64,000 bases of DNA from Niebla homalea (lineage: Eukaryota > Ascomycota > Lecanoromycetes > Lecanorales > Ramalinaceae), in contig JAHGAU010000032.1 of NCBI GenBank assembly GCA_019925105.1, positions 704,748-768,747 on the forward strand. Direction: 5' to 3'. Each line of letters begins with the position of its first letter. The first letter of the stretch is position 1. A program made the translations under genes and the position numbers. This document shows, in pieces, positions 46,890 through 60,019 of the stretch. The notes beneath the pieces are model-generated. The model was given only the letters and a program-made list of their open reading frames with translations. It was not told the origin of the DNA and did no database searches.

Positions 46890-46894
46890 TAATA
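46890..46894. repeat. Gypsy-B target-site duplication, left copy (TAATA)
   Basis: TAATA precedes the TGTTAG end and recurs at 54566-54570. The sequence is AT-only, so support comes mainly from its position at both LTR ends. Confidence 0.85.
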
Positions 46895-47253
46895 TGTTAG
46901 ACTGACTCCGCTGGCGGCACGCCGGCGGGACTAGTAAAGGTAGGTGTAGAAGACGTAACGTTACGGTCTGGATACTTAGGTACCACTTTAATAAGTAAAT
47001 TGGTAATAAAACTAATTCTTAAAAAACTCAGAAAGAACTAAGGTATAGCCTTTACTTAAGGTAAAGGTGATAACTACCCCGCTTTACGCCTATTAAGCTA
47101 CGGCTTATGAATAACGTATACCAAGGCCGTTATTAAGGCCCTTTATTAAGGCCCTTTACCAAGGCTCTTTATTAAGGCTTAACGGCCTACCTTAACGCAG
47201 CAGTATGGCGTATTATTATAGCGCCGGCGCAGAGATAGCATTAGTTATTAATA
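46895..47253 (-). repeat. Gypsy-B 3' LTR (359 bp)
   Basis: The outer end is intact: TGTTAGACTGACTCCGCTGG on the plus strand, ending in a mutated TAATA-type inner end. It carries five units of a 13-bp motif (ATTAAGGCCCTTT type) at 47120-47188, one more than the 5' LTR, which accounts exactly for the 13-bp length difference. Confidence 0.9.
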
Positions 47254-47270
47254 ATTATCTCCCTTTTTAT
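47254..47270 (-). promoter_or_regulatory. Gypsy-B polypurine tract
   Basis: The minus strand reads AAAAAGGGAGATAAT directly before the 3' LTR. It is the plus-strand DNA primer site and fixes the orientation. Confidence 0.75.
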
Positions 47271-48194
47271 ACGTTGGTCTTTAGGGCATAGAAAGATGTA
47301 TTTAAGAAGTTAACGTAAAGCCGGCTAAGTATAAAATTTATTAAAAACCTATTATTAAACCCAATAAGAAAAGGATAAAGGGAAAAGAGTCCTTAAATAT
47401 ATACGTGAGTATAATAATGTCTATTTAATAGTAATATAATAAAGGTACCTTACGTTAATAAAGAATTAACGCGACTTAAAAAGCTTATTAAAAACCCCTT
47501 TATAAAACCTAATAGGAAAAAATAAGTAAAAAAAGAGTCTTTACGGTATTAATTAATAGTTATTTAGGACTTTATTATTAATTTATTACATTATAATAAA
47601 GGTAAACGTTATTATAAAAACGGCGTGCGATTATAATAAGGCCTTTATTTTATTTTAAATTTCTTTTCTTTTTTCTTTAATAATTTTAATTGCTCTTATA
47701 AATATAATATATTAAAGGTTTATATAAGTATCTATAAGTTAATACGCGTATAGTTATATATCTTTATTATCTATATTATTATTATAATAAATAACGTTAA
47801 TATTACGTAAGCGTTTTATTTACGTTAATAATTTACTTATTTCGTTTATTAATATTATATATAAGTTAATCGATCTTAAACAGCGTAATTTACGTTAATA
47901 TGTTATTAACGTAAACGTAAATATAATATTAATAATAAGTATAATAATACCTTATTTTACTTACTTTTTATAGGGCAAGTTACGTTATATATATGGCCCG
48001 TTACCTTATTTACGATATCGCCATAAGCGATACTTTTCCCGTTATTTCCTTATAAGTATTTTTACGCCGTCGTACCGCCGTTATTTTAATATATATATAG
48101 TTTCCGGATTAACTATAGTCCCGGGTAACTTAATAAATATATAAGTATCCTTCAATCGGTATGCGGTTTATTAGGGTGTAAGCCCGATACGTAT

Positions 48195-48890
48195 GGAAAC
48201 GTAATAAAATCCTTTGGGATTTTAAAGCCTTCCGGTTAAATATTAATTAAACGTTAATTACCGCCGGTTAAACGGAGTATACGCTCCGTTAAATTACCTT
48301 AAAAGTTAAAGGAAAGATATTAATCCTTTAAATTAAGAAAGAGGCGCTTATTACCCGCGTTAAAATAATAGAAAAAGAGGTTATCCGGCTTAAAGAATAA
48401 ATAAGTAAATTATAATATAATAATAAGATAATAATATTAACGTTTAATAATTAAATCAGCTTAATACGGGGGGTCCAGGCCCTTCGTAAGAATTAACTCC
48501 GTTAAAAAGTTATTTCCTATTTCCCAACTTTATATCCGGGGTAAGGAGAGTAAACCCCGAGCTTATGATATCCGGTAGCTTAAAAGATAAAAAGGAGGAA
48601 AGAAATACGGGTTTCGGTTTATTTAAAAAAAAGGAAAAAAAATTATACCCTCCTTAATAACGCCGTTAAGGGGGTTAACCTTAACTTTTAAAAGTAATAC
48701 CTTAAAATCAAATTAAGGAGTTTTTCCGGCGAATAATATTAAAAAGAAATCTTTAATTAAAGCGGAAAGGAAAACGGAAAAAAAAAGAAAAAAAAGGATA
48801 AGGAAGGTATAATACCTTTATATTTATCCTTAACCTTATTAATTTATTTATAGGGGGAAAGGGCCCGTATTAATGCGGAATTATAAACTA
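48195..48890 (+). pseudogene. Gypsy-B antisense ORF relic with coiled-coil segment
   Basis: This is a plus-strand frame opposite to pol in the Gypsy-B 3' region and the counterpart of 28560-29090. At 48240-48420 it reads TLITAG, stop, TEYTLR, then ITLKVKGKILIL, then KKEALITRVKIIEKEVIRLK. The last part has heptad-like spacing of Ile/Leu/Val. A one-base shift near 48470 in this copy is absent from Gypsy-A. Downstream it reads IRGKESKPRAYDI and PSLITPLRGLTLTFKSNTLK at 48535-48700. An ATG near 48193 is a possible start. The family is unknown. Conservation of frame in two copies is the main support. Confidence 0.55.
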
Positions 48891-49469
48891 TTCTTTTATT
48901 TTTATACGTTAATATTATTAAAGTTTAACGTTAAATGTTTAAAGTTAATAACATTAAATATTAAGCGCTTATAATCTATATATTATTAAAAGCAATATAA
49001 CGGATAATACTATAAAAGTTACCGGAACGTTAACGTAACCTTAATAAATATATTTATTAATTTCTTATTATTTTAATAACTTTATTTACTTAATATTTTC
49101 GACTTAATAATACGTTAAGCGTTTATAATTTAACGTTTATACTTTTTCGCCTTTAATATTATTACGGCTATTATTAAAGCTATTCTTATTAATTATAATA
49201 TTATAATAAAGATAATCGTTTCTATAACGCCGGTTTATTTACGTACGTAATACCCGTAATAGGTAAAGTTATTAATTAAAGCTTAGACTCCAGTAATCTT
49301 ACGGAAGGATAACATATAAGGGTTAAGTAGCTATAGTATTAATTATATATATAGCTATTAACTATATATATAACCTCCGCCGTTATAACGTTATAACCTT
49401 ATTTACGTCTTTTTTTACTTTATATTATTTCGTCGTACTATTCCCGTAATTCCTAAGAGTATTTTAAGT

Positions 49470-52400
49470 CCGTTTCCGGTACTTATTAATTATATTTAAA
49501 GCCTTAATTAATTTATTTAATTTAATATTAAACGCCCTTTTTACTTTTAACTTTATTAATGATTTCTTTAACTACTTATTCCTTTTTATTATTAATTAAT
49601 TCAGGTACTTATATTATAGCCTCCGCCGTTTAATTGCTAACGTAAGTATAATAAGGCTTTAAAAGAAAAATATGGATAATAGGGTGGATTTAATAAATAA
49701 TAAAGAAAAATAAACGGTACGTTTACGTTCCAATTTTATTACTGATTTTAAAGGGTTTTATAAATTAAAACGTAAGCTTTTTACTTAATTACTTTAGCTT
49801 AAGGTTTTTAATATTTAATATTATTAAATCGTTAATATTATATAACTTTAACTTATATTTTTTATTATACGTCTTTTAAGTTAATTTAATAATATAGCGC
49901 TATTAATCCGTTAATATTAATTGTATTTTATATAATATTTTAACCTTATTTTTTATTATAAGTATCTCCTTTTCTATAAGTTTATCCTTAAGTTCAAAAT
50001 AAATATCTAGATTATAATTATATATCGCTATAAAAAGATTATAGTTTAAAGTTAAATATTCCGAATTTATATAAGTAAATTCGGCTAAAAGGAATAGCCC
50101 TGCTTAATTCGTTTATTCGGAGTTAACGAAAGTCCTTAAATATTATTTAAAACCTTAATTTTAACGTTCTATTTAATTATCCGTTTACGGGTAGAAAACG
50201 GTACTTAATTTACGCTTTATTTTCACGTAATAATATACCGAACCCTAAAATTTACTGGTAAATAAAGACCCCCGGTTAATTACGATTTTAGTTAGCGTAT
50301 TATAATATAATACAATTTCTTTAAAGAAAAAGTCTATTAACGTAACGGTATTAATTTATTTTATAACGGAAAGATATCTATATATTTTTATATATTTACT
50401 TACGATTATTAAAATCGAATTATAGATATTATCCTTAACCTTACTTATAAGTAAGTTAATAATAAAGTCCATATTAAGTTCTTTTTAGGGTACGGCCGGT
50501 TAAAAAAGTAAAATAAGCTCGTTATAAGGGCGGTAATATGGTATTTTAATTTTTTAATAAGTATTATACGTTTTAATATAATTATTAACTTAAGCCTTTA
50601 AGCCGTCCCAATAATATTTATGGGCTAAAAGCTTATAAGTCTTTTCAGCTTTAAAATAATCCGCCAGCGGGTTATTATAATACTTATTAATTAACTCTTT
50701 TTTAACCGCTTTATCCCGGGAACGTATATATGGCTTTTATAAATAATGAAATTATTAAGATTGAGTTTTTAAGTATTATTACGACCTTAATAAAAATATA
50801 TTAACGTTACGTTATCGTCCTTAATCTTATATATAAATATATCGTTAATTTATAAATCTTTAATAAGTAATTTAATCGGCCTGGATTCCTTATAAAGCTT
50901 TTTAAATAATTATTAAATTTTTTTTTGCAGGATAATAACCTGAATACCTTTTAAAATAAATAATAATTAATAATTAATAACCGTTATCCACCGGCGTTCC
51001 GTTAACTTATCGGATTAAAGTACGAACTTATTCTATAAGGTAGATAATAAAATAATATTAAAAGGTAAAACTCCTTTATAGTCTAAAGGATTAATAAGGT
51101 TTATTTTACCTTAATAATAAAATACTTTAAAGTTATAACTAATAAGTTTTAAGGCTTATTTAACTTAATACGGGTTTAACGCTGGCTATTTTATAAACCC
51201 TTAAAAATTATTATAATTTATCTATACTTAAATAGCTTTAAGGCTTTCTTTTAAATAATGCCGTTATTGCTTAAATGCCGTAATAATAACGAGGAGCTTT
51301 TAATCGTATATCTTATAATTCTATTTAATAAAGGTTATTTTTCTGGATTAATACGTAATTAAGCGTTAATAATTTTCCTTAAACTATTAAGATAAGATAC
51401 CTATAATAATAAAGTTAGATATATTGGTTTTTATTTGTATTTTCCGTTTTAAGTTAAAATAACAGAATAATAACGTATTAATAAATATTTTATAGAGTTA
51501 ACGGAATACCGTATTAACCGTATTATTCTACTTTAACGGGTTAGCCTTCTTCCTTTCCTTACTGCCCTTAAGTAAATTAATTAAGGGCTTAATTATCCTT
51601 AAATATTTATAAATAAAATAACGATAAAAATTTATAAAACTTAAAAAGACTTATACTTCCTAATAGGTTTTCGGGGTAAATTAATCCTTAATAATTTAAA
51701 TACGCTCTTAATTTATTTAAATCCCTTTAATAGAAATAATAAACTTTAAGAACTTTATTTAAGTAATATTAAACTGGTATTTTTAAGGTTAACGTAAAGC
51801 TAGAATTAATAAAGTCGTTTAAAGATTTATTAAATATAATATTAATAATCCGCCGGATTCTTATTAAATATTAAAATATCATTTAAATAAATTATATAAA
51901 TTATATCAATAAAGTTAATAAGGATATAATTAATATAAGCTTAAAAGGTTATTAAAACATTAATTAACCCAAATAATATAACGAGATATTCAAAATAACC
52001 ATAACGTATATAGAACGCCATCTTTTATTTATCGCCAGACTTAATCCGTAACCAGTAATAAATATCCTTAAGGTTTAACTTAATAAACCGTTTAAAGCTA
52101 TTTAAACAATTAAGGGTTTTAATAATTAAGGATAATAAGTATTGATTTTTAATTATAATCGTATTTAATCTATAATAATTAATATAAAGATAAAAATTAT
52201 TATCCTTCTTAAATATAAAAAAGATTAAAACGCTTATAAGCGACGTTAAATAATAAATCCAACCCCGGATTATAATATCCTTAAGATACCGCCGGAGTTC
52301 CGTTAACTTTACTTAAAATAAATTATATAAGGGATTATATAATAACTTTTTATTATTTAAGTTAATAACGTAGTCTTTCTATTTTAATTTAAATAAAATA

Positions 52401-54219
52401 TTAATTATATTATTAAAAAAAACATTTATATACTCGTTTAACTTCTTCGGGATATTCCGGTTAATAAAGTTTTTTATAATATTTATATACGTTAAATTAC
52501 TTTAAGGAATTTATAATATTTTTAAGCACTCCGTTATTATATTTATATAAATAATTATAAAGATTTTATTAATTTCCGTTAAATTTTAACTGAAGTTATA
52601 AACGTTATTAATTTATAACTTATAAAAATTAACTTTAAAGCGTTATTTATCCGCCGCCGGATTAATCGTTATTTATAAGGCGTATAAGGTTAATAAATTA
52701 AAGATTATATTTGGATTTTCCTGATTAATAACGTAAAAGAATATCTTATATTATTTTTATTACTTTTAATTATTAATTAGATAATATTATAATTAATAAA
52801 TATTATAATAAAAGATTTATTTATTATTAAGAAAAGCCATTTATAATAAGATGGCGGAAGTTAATTATAAGTCTTATTAAACTGTATATACTTATAAAAT
52901 TAAATTTATTTAAGCTTTAATATTAATTAATATACTTAATAATTAAAGATTATCTTAAAAACTTATTTAACTTTTAATAATAAAAACCGGATATACCTTT
53001 AATTATCTTTTTATTAACTTTAACTTTAAAATATTATTAAAGCTTTATCGTTTTTTAACATATTATTTTTTTTACGGGATTTTACGCTTATTATTAAGAC
53101 CTTATTTTATAAAATAATAAAGCAATTAAATATATAATAGCCCTTTCCGTAATATATATAATACTTAACGTTTTTATTTACTTTAAGGGCGGTATCGGAG
53201 TTTTTAAGTATAACCTTATACTTTTAACCGTAAAAATCAGTTTTAATAGGGGTACGTACCGGCTTTAAGCCGTTAAAATTAAATTTAAATACCCTATTTT
53301 TAAGGGATTTACCCTTATTGGCTTTCTGATTACCATTAATGGTACGCTTTAGGTTATTCTTTTATATAATTACCGCCGTTATAATATTATTCCGGGTTCT
53401 TAATACTTTATTAATTATAAGGATTTTAATTTTAAGTTTTAATAAAAGCTTTATAAAGAATATATAAATATAAAACTTATTTAATAATAATAATAAGTCC
53501 TTTTTTATAATCTTTAAAATATTATAAAACTATATTATTTTTTAATTAAAATATTACTTAATATTTTTAAACCGTTTATAATAAGTAAACCGGCGGTTTT
53601 CCGGATTAATTATTAAATTTAAAAACTTATCCTTAAGTTCTTAATAACTTATTTTATTAATTTCCTTATCTGGTAAGTTAAAGATTTTATGAAAAATAAA
53701 CCCTAAATAAAAAATTGTTTTTTTCTTTTAATAAAGAAATACTTAAGATAAAGTATAAATTATCTTTTTAAATTAATAAATTACGTTTAATATTTACTTT
53801 TAAACTTATTTTAATATAACTTAAACTTTTCCGGATAAAAGGATTTACCCTTACGGGGCAGGATAAAAGCCACCAATAATACGCCGTCGGTATAAAGCTT
53901 AATAATAAGGTTAACGCGGAAGAAAGTCCCGGAACGTAAACTTTTATATTACGCGTTAATACGGCTAAATATATACTCTTAATAAGTATAATTTTTAGTT
54001 TTAAGCCGGTTAGCTTTAAATTATAGTTTTAAAAGTTAAACTTATTAAGTTATAATATTATAGCGACGTTCCGCCACTTTAATTTACTTAATTATAATAA
54101 AGGGGTTCTTAACCGAAAAGTAAATATCGCCTTTTTATTTTAAGGTTTATTAAGTTAATTAAATATTTATTATAACGGTAATATCGGGCCTTTTCCTTAA
54201 TAAAGAAGAAGAATTAAAA
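49470..54219 (-). pseudogene. Gypsy-B gag-pol relic
   Basis: This is a minus-strand polyprotein relic. A gag zinc-knuckle-like segment near 53165-53120 reads YYIYYGKGYYIFNC, where the Cys-x2-Cys-x4-His-x4-Cys pattern survives with three Tyr replacements and the last Cys kept. The reverse transcriptase catalytic YLDD reads YLND at 51878-51889, so only the first Asp is lost. The chromodomain-like segment KEIINKVKSKKGV is at 49590-49470, preceded by a stop where a Trp is expected. Frames are broken by RIP. Confidence 0.82.
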
Positions 54220-54565
54220 TATTAAATTAATTCCGCTAGCGGTACGCTGGCGGGATTAATAAAGGTAAATATAAAAAACGTAACGTTACAATCTAAATAC
54301 TTAAGTATTACTTTAATAAGTAAATTAATAATAAGACTAATTCTTAAAAAACTTAAAAAGAATTAAGGCATAACCTTTACTTAAGGTAAAGGTGATAACT
54401 ACCCCACTTTACGCCTATTAAGCTACGGCTTATAAATGACGCATATTAAGGCCGTTGCTAAGGCCCTTTGCCAAGGCCCTTTGCCAAGGCTTAACGGCCT
54501 ACCTTGGCGCAGCAGTATAACGCACCACTGTAACGCCGGCGCAGAGATGGCGCTAGCTGCTAACA
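54220..54565 (-). repeat. Gypsy-B 5' LTR (346 bp)
   Basis: The outer end on the minus strand is intact (TGTTAGCAGCTAGCGCCATC). The inner end is mutated (tattaaattaattccgc on the plus strand). It has four units of the 13-bp motif at 54444-54501. GC-rich text at 54440-54560 escaped RIP. Confidence 0.9.
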
Positions 54566-54570
54566 TAATA
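54566..54570. repeat. Gypsy-B target-site duplication, right copy (TAATA)
   Basis: This matches 46890-46894. Confidence 0.85.
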
Positions 54571-55317
54571 ACTTAAAATAATATTATAAAACGCTTATTA
54601 AACTTAAATATAATCTTTATTATTAATAATTTATAAATATTACGTAAGGTTCTTAAGGTATTTAAGTTATTTAAGTTATAAGGATAAGACTCATTTTATT
54701 AAAGGCGCGATAACTCTATACGCCTTATAAATAAAAGCGTAAATATATTTAATTATATTGGAGATATGAAAATTTAAAATATAAATTAAATTATAAATTA
54801 TAATATATTATATCTTAAAAAGTATACGATATATAATAATTTAAGTTTATATATCCAAGGTTAATAATAAATTATAAATAATTAAAAAAAATTCGGAGAA
54901 TTCTTTAAGAAAATTTATATAGACCGTAATAAAAGGTTAATAATTAATTTTATTAATAAGTTTATTAAAATTAAGCGCTTTATTTATTTTAAAATAGCTT
55001 TTTAATAATATAACTTAGTTAACCGTAAATAGTTATATATTAATAGGAAAATATTTATATAAAGTATCCGTGCCCGTCCGTAATAAAGATTATTACTTAT
55101 TTTATTTATTAAATCGTATATCTTCCTATTATTCCTTTAATTTTAACGTTTTCTTATATTATCCGTAAATTAATTTTATTACTTATAAAGATTTAACCTG
55201 AATAAAATATGACGTTAACCCATATAAGCAGATATTATAGGTCTTTAATAAATAAAAATAAAAGCTTAATAGTTAAAACGCTATTCACTTTACCTTAATA
55301 TTTAATTATAAAATTTA
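54571..55317. other. AT-rich decayed sequence with a possible coding fragment
   Basis: This is largely featureless. At about 54960-55240 the plus strand keeps an open run with few stops, including NKDYYLFYLLNRISSYYSFN, which could be the end of a decayed gene or chance in AT-rich sequence. No boundary is seen on the left beyond Gypsy-B. Confidence 0.35.
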
Positions 55318-55460
55318 ACGGGGGGACGGCCTGAGAATGGCCATTTTTGGCTGGTCCGGGCGCCGCTTTTAACATCCTTTTTACCGGATAATCGCTCCCG
55401 TTCCTATATTAAAATACGTAGCTTATAGCCCGGCTATAAAACCCTTCCTCCCCTCTTTAT
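55318..55460 (+). promoter_or_regulatory. GC-rich island with TATA box upstream of the DUF3435 relic
   Basis: This island escaped RIP and lies 170-310 bases before the DUF3435 frame. It contains a GC-rich block (GGGGGACGGCCTGAGAATGG onward), then TATAAA at 55435-55440, then a C/T-rich stretch (cccttcctcccctc), an arrangement common in fungal promoters. Its position fits a promoter and leader for the downstream gene. It might instead be one end of a mobile element. Confidence 0.45.
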
Positions 55461-55628
55461 AATATAATTAATATAGGACCGCCGCTTTCCTTATTTTTTC
55501 TCCTTTTTTATATTATTATTAATCAGCCTAACCTATTAACTATATAGCTTTTTAAAAGCATAATTAAGCTATAATATATATTATAAAGTATTTACCGGAG
55601 TACTACCGGTAAATAAAAGATGACTTAA

Positions 55629-57800
55629 ATGTTTTAAAATTTACCCAACGAATTTACGGGAAAAGCAGCGAGTATTTATTAAGTTTAATTAAGAGCTTTT
55701 AATATTAATAAAAGCCCTTCTTTAATAAACTGATTTAAGTTTTATTAATACCGCTAAATACTGCCATTTTACCAAGAAAAACCTTATAGTTACCTTTGAA
55801 AATATCTCTATTAATATTTTATACGTTTTCTTTAATTAATTATTAAAAAAGCGTAAGGATAGCCTTAATACGGTTAATTCTTTATAAATATATTGGAATG
55901 CCTTCTGCCTCCTACGGAAATAGGAGATAAGCCGTTATTAAATCGATCTTTTTATTAAGAGTTAAATATATAAAATATCTTAATCGCTTTATAGAATTAA
56001 CGTAATTAATAATCCTTAGGTATAATAACGGCTGGTGATCGTATATAACCTTAAAAAGGATAAAAAGAAAAAGCTTATATTATATATAGAAAATAAGTTT
56101 AAGCTCTTAAAGACGCTTTATATTTCTATAAAGACGGCTTTCCCTTACAAACGTTACCGCGTATAATTAACCTTAATTATATAACTTACTAAGATTATAA
56201 ATAATCGGTTAAATATATTATTGGCGGTCCGTTACCGGCATATTAAAGTGATCTTACTGCCGGACTTTAAGGGTAGAAAACAGTTTCAGGTATTACTTAA
56301 GATTATATTTAATTATATTAAAGGCTATTTCGGAGAGAAAAATACGTACGTTTTCCCCTTTTATATTATATTTATTATGGCGTCCGATATTATTACGGTC
56401 GTTAATAAACGTAATAAAAATGAATTCAGGATTCCCGATATCCTGAATAAGTTATACCTCTTACTTTATCCTTATATTATTATACTTATTTTACTTTTTA
56501 TAAATTAAGTTTTTATTGCTTTTTTCTTAACTTTATCGGAATAATTATTCCGTTTTCGGATTACTCTAGGGTAAAAATAATTACTGATACCTTTAAAAAA
56601 GGAAATAACGGATAGATTTTTATTTTAGCGGTATAAAAATATTATAAAAAGTATATAAATCTTTAAGGAATAAGCTTTAATTAATATTATTTTCCGATTT
56701 TAAATAATTAAACTCAGGAATATTACCGGTATAGAACTTCCTACGGGTCTATATACCTTTTAACGTAATAATAAATAAGCTTTTAATAATAATAGTAAAT
56801 AAATAATAATCGTTAATTAAAGGTCGTATTTATAGGTATATAGGTAGGATTACGGACGCGTAACGGAATATTATCCTGTAACATTATAACTCCTCCGTTT
56901 TCTAAAAGAATTACGCTTTAAAATATATATTTAATATTTAGGCCATTTATTGTAATTTAAAATTATAGACCGCTTTAATATAAATTATTAATAAGATAAA
57001 TTATATTATTAATCTTTAATAATTGCGGAAACTTAATCTTACGTAATAAATTAAGGTTAATCGTTATTTAAAAATAAAACTTTTACGTTAAAGGCTGAAA
57101 TCACTATTATAAATCTTTTAAAATTAAAAGCGTTCTATTATTAATATAAAAAGGATTTCCTTATATAATAATTACCGGTAAATTTATTAAGTTTATCGTA
57201 ATTTAAAACGGTAATATAAGAAAACTTTATTAATAAAGGTTAAAAAGAAATATAAGAAGGAGCAACTAATAATCAATATTTAACAATAATTAAAAGGATT
57301 ACCGGTTATAGAATAAGAAGCTTTTTAAGTAATTAATTTCATTTTTACGGAAAGGGTCCACATTATTAACGTATTCTTTATCTTTATTAAATTATTAATT
57401 AAAGAAGAGTATTAACGGCGAAGAATAATTATTAATACGTTAATTATACTCTATAAGAAGTAAGAAAGTTAAAATTTCCGCTGCCTTAAAGCAGACTTTA
57501 AGGTTAAAGAAAAGTAAATATTAATCTTTTTAATACGGAGTTTATCGGAAACGCTCCCGGTTAAATATAAAACTATATAATATATCTTTTACCTCGGGAA
57601 TAAAAATCTATTAAATAATAATCGCCTTAAGACTTTTTCGGCTTATAGCGACCTTAAAAAGTATTTTTATCGTAAGTATTTCCGTTATTATCCGGAAGGT
57701 TAATTAATCGCTTATTTTTATTTAAGATATAATATAATTTTAAAGAATATAACGCTCCTATAAAATTATATAGAAAATGTATATATAATACGGACCTAAT
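55629..57800 (+). pseudogene. DUF3435 tyrosine-recombinase relic with C-terminal C2H2 region
   Basis: This is a decayed gene of about 720 codons. Characteristic DUF3435 text is visible: YWNAFCLLRK at 55891-55920, TAFPYKRYRV at 56133-56162, then VRYRHIKVILLP followed by IIFNYIKGYFGEKNT at 56226-56350. The stretch 56221-56508 has no stop at all. The C-terminus at 57575-57790 reads YIFYLGNK, then LKKYFYRKYFRYYPEG and a second unit ending in NYIENVY. This resembles paired Cys2-His2 fingers with Cys and His turned to Tyr. DUF3435 proteins are tyrosine recombinases that include Starship captains; solo copies also exist. Frameshifts and RIP stops make this copy dead. The ATG at 55629 is the likely start. 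Confidence 0.78.
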
Positions 57801-58139
57801 AATTCTATAAATAAATTTATAAGTTTATAAAAAATCTTATTATTTTTAAATTCAACCGGAGATATTCTTGTTGGAGTTTATAGCTTATTAATATACTTAA
57901 GAAGGACTATATTAAGAATTTAAGTAAATAACTATTATTATATATAAAAGTATATAAAAGCTATATTATAATTTATAGTTAAACCGTAAGGGCGACTTAA
58001 AAACTTTATTAATTTACCCTGGAATATTTCGTATTTTACGTATATTATTATTAAAGGTATTTAACGATTATAAATATTAATTATATACGCTTAATAATTA
58101 AAATTATATCTATATAAATTAAAGCCTTTTATTAATTTT

Positions 58140-59100
58140 AATATTAATTAATAATCGTAATTCTTTATGTACGGAATTCTTAACGGATATTAATACTTAA
58201 CTTAAAATTATTATAGGAGTCTTTAGGTTTACTTATAATAATTATATTACTTATTTCCCTTTTAATTCTTCGTTCAATTTTACCTTTTATAAAATAATGG
58301 TAATCCCTAGTTATTTCTATATCGATTAAGCCTTTAAGATTAGGACGCCCGTAATAATATATAATATAAGTATATTTTCCGTTAAAAATAAGTTAATTAC
58401 TTTTGGCTTCTATATAATAAATAGATACGTATAATATCTATATCGTTAAAGACTTAACTTAAGCTATAAGACCTTTTATTTATATAGTTATCTTTATAAG
58501 TATTTTATTTTAACGCTTTATTTAAAAATTCTTATATAGTTTTTTTATCGCCTATTAAAAGTTAAACGGGGGGATTTATTTCTTCTTATAAAAGATTTAC
58601 CTTTATTCCTTAATAATTATATTAAATAAGCTTAATATATTATAGTTAAATATTAAATATACCCGTCTAAGATATCTTTAAGGTGGGGTAAAAGCGTAGC
58701 GATACCCTGTTTTAATACGATTAAAAGTACGCTTCTATATTGCCTTAAAGATCTGTCTTTATTATAGGGCCCTCCGTAGAATACGAGATATTAATATATG
58801 GTTATTTTCTTAATATAATTATTATAAAGGCAGTATAATTATTTAATAAGTTTATCGCGAGGTTCTATTAATAATTATAGATATATAAGGCCTGTATCCG
58901 GAGTATATTAAAATATAATTATAAACGGATATAATTATAGTAACGATTTAAAGCCGGCTCATAATAGTTAAATATTAATATATTGCCCCAAGCGAATATT
59001 TATTAAGCGGAAGATATTAATATTAATTTTAATATATTATTTAATTATATAAATTATAGCTTAAGAAAAGCTATAATTAAAGGAGAAGTTCCGGTAAAAG
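58140..59100 (+). pseudogene. Unidentified decayed frame
   Basis: A plus-strand frame in which almost all stops are TAA/TAG at positions that could have been Gln, Trp or Arg. It reads NSLCTEFLTDINT near 58158-58195, YNNYITYFPFNSSFNFTFYK near 58230-58290, VKRGDLFLLIKDLPLFLNNY near 58560-58620 and PAHNS near 58955. The frame carries on for about 300 codons. It resembles no family that I can name. It follows the DUF3435 relic in the same orientation by about 340 bases. Confidence 0.48.
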
Positions 59101-60015
59101 TATAAAATAATATTTAAAAAAGTTAATATATAAAAAATATTAAATAAAATATAAAAATAAAATGTCGGAAACGTTAATTACTATATTAAATAACGTTAAA
59201 TAATAAATATTAATATCCTTATATATATTTAATAGCCTTATAGAAAAATCTTATATAAAAGTCACTTAATTTATAATACCGTAAAGAATAATAGTAATAC
59301 TATAGTATAAATAGCCTGCCGTTAATAAGTAAGTTATCCTTATTTATAAAGGAAAAGGGACTTATAATTAATCCGTATACTTAATCGGAGTTTTATCTTA
59401 AGAATTATTTCTGTAAAATACTTAAAACGGTATAAATAGTCTTAAGTATTATATTGATCCCTATAAAGGAGCTATAAATTTAATGAAAATTATTTAAGGA
59501 TATACCTAGTATTAAGGTAATAAAGCTATAATAAGGACCGAAGAATAAAGGAATCAGATTAATTAAGGTAAGATTTATAGTATATATATTTACTATTAAT
59601 ATAGAATTAACCCGGAAAACATTATAAAAGATATTAAGGTTAATAAATATTAATCGTATTAAAAGACCCACCCGTAACCATAAACTAATAAAGCTGAATT
59701 TATATAACCTTTAAAGGTAAACTAAATAAGCCAAAGTAAAAGCTATTAACTTCCGGAGTAATATTAATATTACGAAATAAAAGCGAAAAATCGTTAATAA
59801 ACCGAAAATTCCCTTAACGATCGTAATATATATTTACGCGATATTCTTTTTACTTATAAACGTTATTTTTAAATTTAATATTTATTTAAATAACGTAATA
59901 TCGATATAATATAGCTTATAAAGAAAAGCAGAAATATTATAATTAAATATAAAGCCGTTTCTAGCGTTAGCTTAAATTAAAACTAATAGCCGTTTTAACC
60001 CTTTATAATAGCTAT
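59101..60015. other. AT-rich decayed sequence, no assignment
   Basis: I see no frame with support. The minus-strand open stretch at 59480-59671 has no motif and no upstream signal and looks like chance in AT-rich sequence. Confidence 0.4.
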
Positions 60016-60019
60016 AGAT

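Larger units (their letters stand above)
46895..54565 (-). mobile_element. Gypsy-B: complete chromodomain Ty3/Gypsy element (7671 bp)
   Basis: This is a complete minus-strand element with the 5' LTR at 54220-54565, the 3' LTR at 46895-47253, the polypurine tract AAAAAGGGAGATAAT beside the 3' LTR, and the TAATA duplication. Gag lies at about 53000-54219, pol at about 49470-53000, and a 2.2-kb 3' region at 47254-49470 carries an antisense frame. It aligns along its length with Gypsy-A. The body is RIP-mutated, while the LTRs keep GC-rich stretches. Confidence 0.93.

Noticed and set aside
59480..59671. Open 63-codon minus-strand stretch
   Set aside because: A hydrophobic low-complexity translation with no motif, promoter or paralogue in the window; chance is enough in AT-rich sequence.
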